64,000 nucleotides of DNA from Hyaloraphidium curvatum. Lineage: Eukaryota > Monoblepharomycota > Hyaloraphidiomycetes > Hyaloraphidiales > Hyaloraphidiaceae. The notes beneath the pieces were generated by a model. It was not told the origin of the DNA. It was given only the letters and a program-made list of their open reading frames with translations, and did no database searches. Shown piece by piece: positions 63,600-64,000 of this stretch. The stretch lies in contig JAIVFI010000033.1 of NCBI GenBank assembly GCA_025558095.1, positions 496,001 to 560,000 on the forward strand. The letters are read 5' to 3'. How positions within the stretch are numbered: position 1 is the first letter of the stretch; each line of letters starts with the position of its first letter. The translations under genes were made by a program, and so were the position numbers.

Positions 63600-64000
63600 C
63601 TACGCTTGGTTCACGACGGGGCACGCCGACCCGTCGACCACGAGGACCTGTGCGTTGATCGAAGACCTGACAATGTTGCAGACGCCGAGGCACCAGCACG
63701 CGCCGGTCTGCAGGTTGGCGTAGTTCAAGCTCTTGGCGGCGCAGGCCGCGGCGCAAGTGTCGGGGGTGAACGAGGTGCCGGCCTGCCAGTCCTTGCCGGT
63801 GTCGTCGCAGGCGCGGTTCGCGCAGGGCGTGGGGACCGCGACGTAGCGCCGGTACAGGGAGGGCGCGCCGGAGCTGCCGTACGTGACGCACGCGACGTGG
63901 CCTTCAGGGGTGCCGGGGTACCCGAACTCGCCTGCGGGGCCGGGGGGGAGAGGAAGTTAGTTGCGGCCGCCGGGCACGAGCAGCGCCGGGCGCACAGAGG
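63600..64000 (-). CDS. WSC-like Cys-rich secreted protein, 3' part
   Basis: The last exon (63931-63600) encodes about 110 residues with eight cysteines: VACVTYGSSG, TPCANRACDD, SFTPDTCAAACAAKSLNYANL, GACWCLGVCN and CPVVNQA at the end. The TPDTCAAACAAK...Y..L..G..CWC spacing is that of a WSC/wall-sensor Cys module, which binds polysaccharide. An intron (about 63977-63932) is likely before it, and a piece of the previous exon reaches the window end (RPALL). The signal peptide and start are outside the window. The absence of a membrane helix after the module suggests a secreted product. Confidence 0.6.

Noticed and set aside
1-64000. tRNA or rRNA genes and CRISPR arrays
   Set aside because: No cloverleaf with a TTC-loop box or rRNA-like conserved stretch was noticed by eye, and no spaced direct repeats other than coding repeats. 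A covariance-model scan was not possible.

Overview
The window is nuclear DNA from a GC-rich unicellular or fungus-like eukaryote. Nearly every gene can be joined across short introns, mostly 50-70 nt with GTGGGT/GTGAGT-type donors and a CAG or TAG acceptor, and the joined exons keep phase. Taxonomy is inference only. An Mnn1-type mannosyltransferase, a medusa/DUF8032-like domain and a WSC-like Cys-rich protein point towards an early-diverging, high-GC fungus (chytrid grade) or a related opisthokont.

Layout. 1-561: 3' end of an MFS transporter. 919-3565: LRR-kinase gene. 3566-4870: mostly gene-poor, with an orphan ORF and a stray EGF fragment. 4875-7689(-): stonustoxin-like MACPF/FN3 protein. 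8039-9578: cytochrome P450. 10125-12467: broken LRR-kinase. 12500-15466(-): mannosyltransferase with a 21-nt microexon. 15699-18059(-): secreted serine protease with EGF repeats. 18495-19450(-) and 22256-23220(-): a pair of unknown paralogues flanking an intact LRR-kinase (19639-21992(-)). 23391-26280(-) and 27818-30712(+): a divergent pair of LamG proteins flanking an LRR fragment. 30713-32473: duplicated scraps and a retroelement endonuclease remnant. 33004-36080: frameshifted LRR-coiled coil-kinase.

36305-43114 is a block of metabolic genes: TauD-type dioxygenase, alpha/beta hydrolase, nucleoredoxin-like protein, sphingosine-phosphate-lyase-like PLP enzyme and acyl-CoA dehydrogenase. 43514-49800 holds two tandem LamG genes related to the first pair. 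49935-50279(-) is a small cupin. 50940-55478 is a tandem pair of alkylsulfatases, the second broken by one base. 55655-56110(-) is an unknown gene. 56487-61675(-) encodes a secreted protein made almost wholly of GGDDSGA-type repeats. 62173-63302(-) is a DUF8032-like gene and 63600-64000(-) a partial WSC-like gene.

Three themes stand out. Five loci of an LRR + protein-kinase family share a previously unremarked N-terminal cap motif, and several of them are decaying by single-base frameshifts. Four secreted LamG genes form a two-by-two mosaic that implies gene conversion of the LamG module. There are many secreted or surface proteins (protease-EGF, LamG, WSC, repeat protein, stonustoxin-like), as expected of a lineage with an elaborate cell surface. 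All splice models were worked out by eye from phase and from paralogue comparison; no transcript or database evidence was available.
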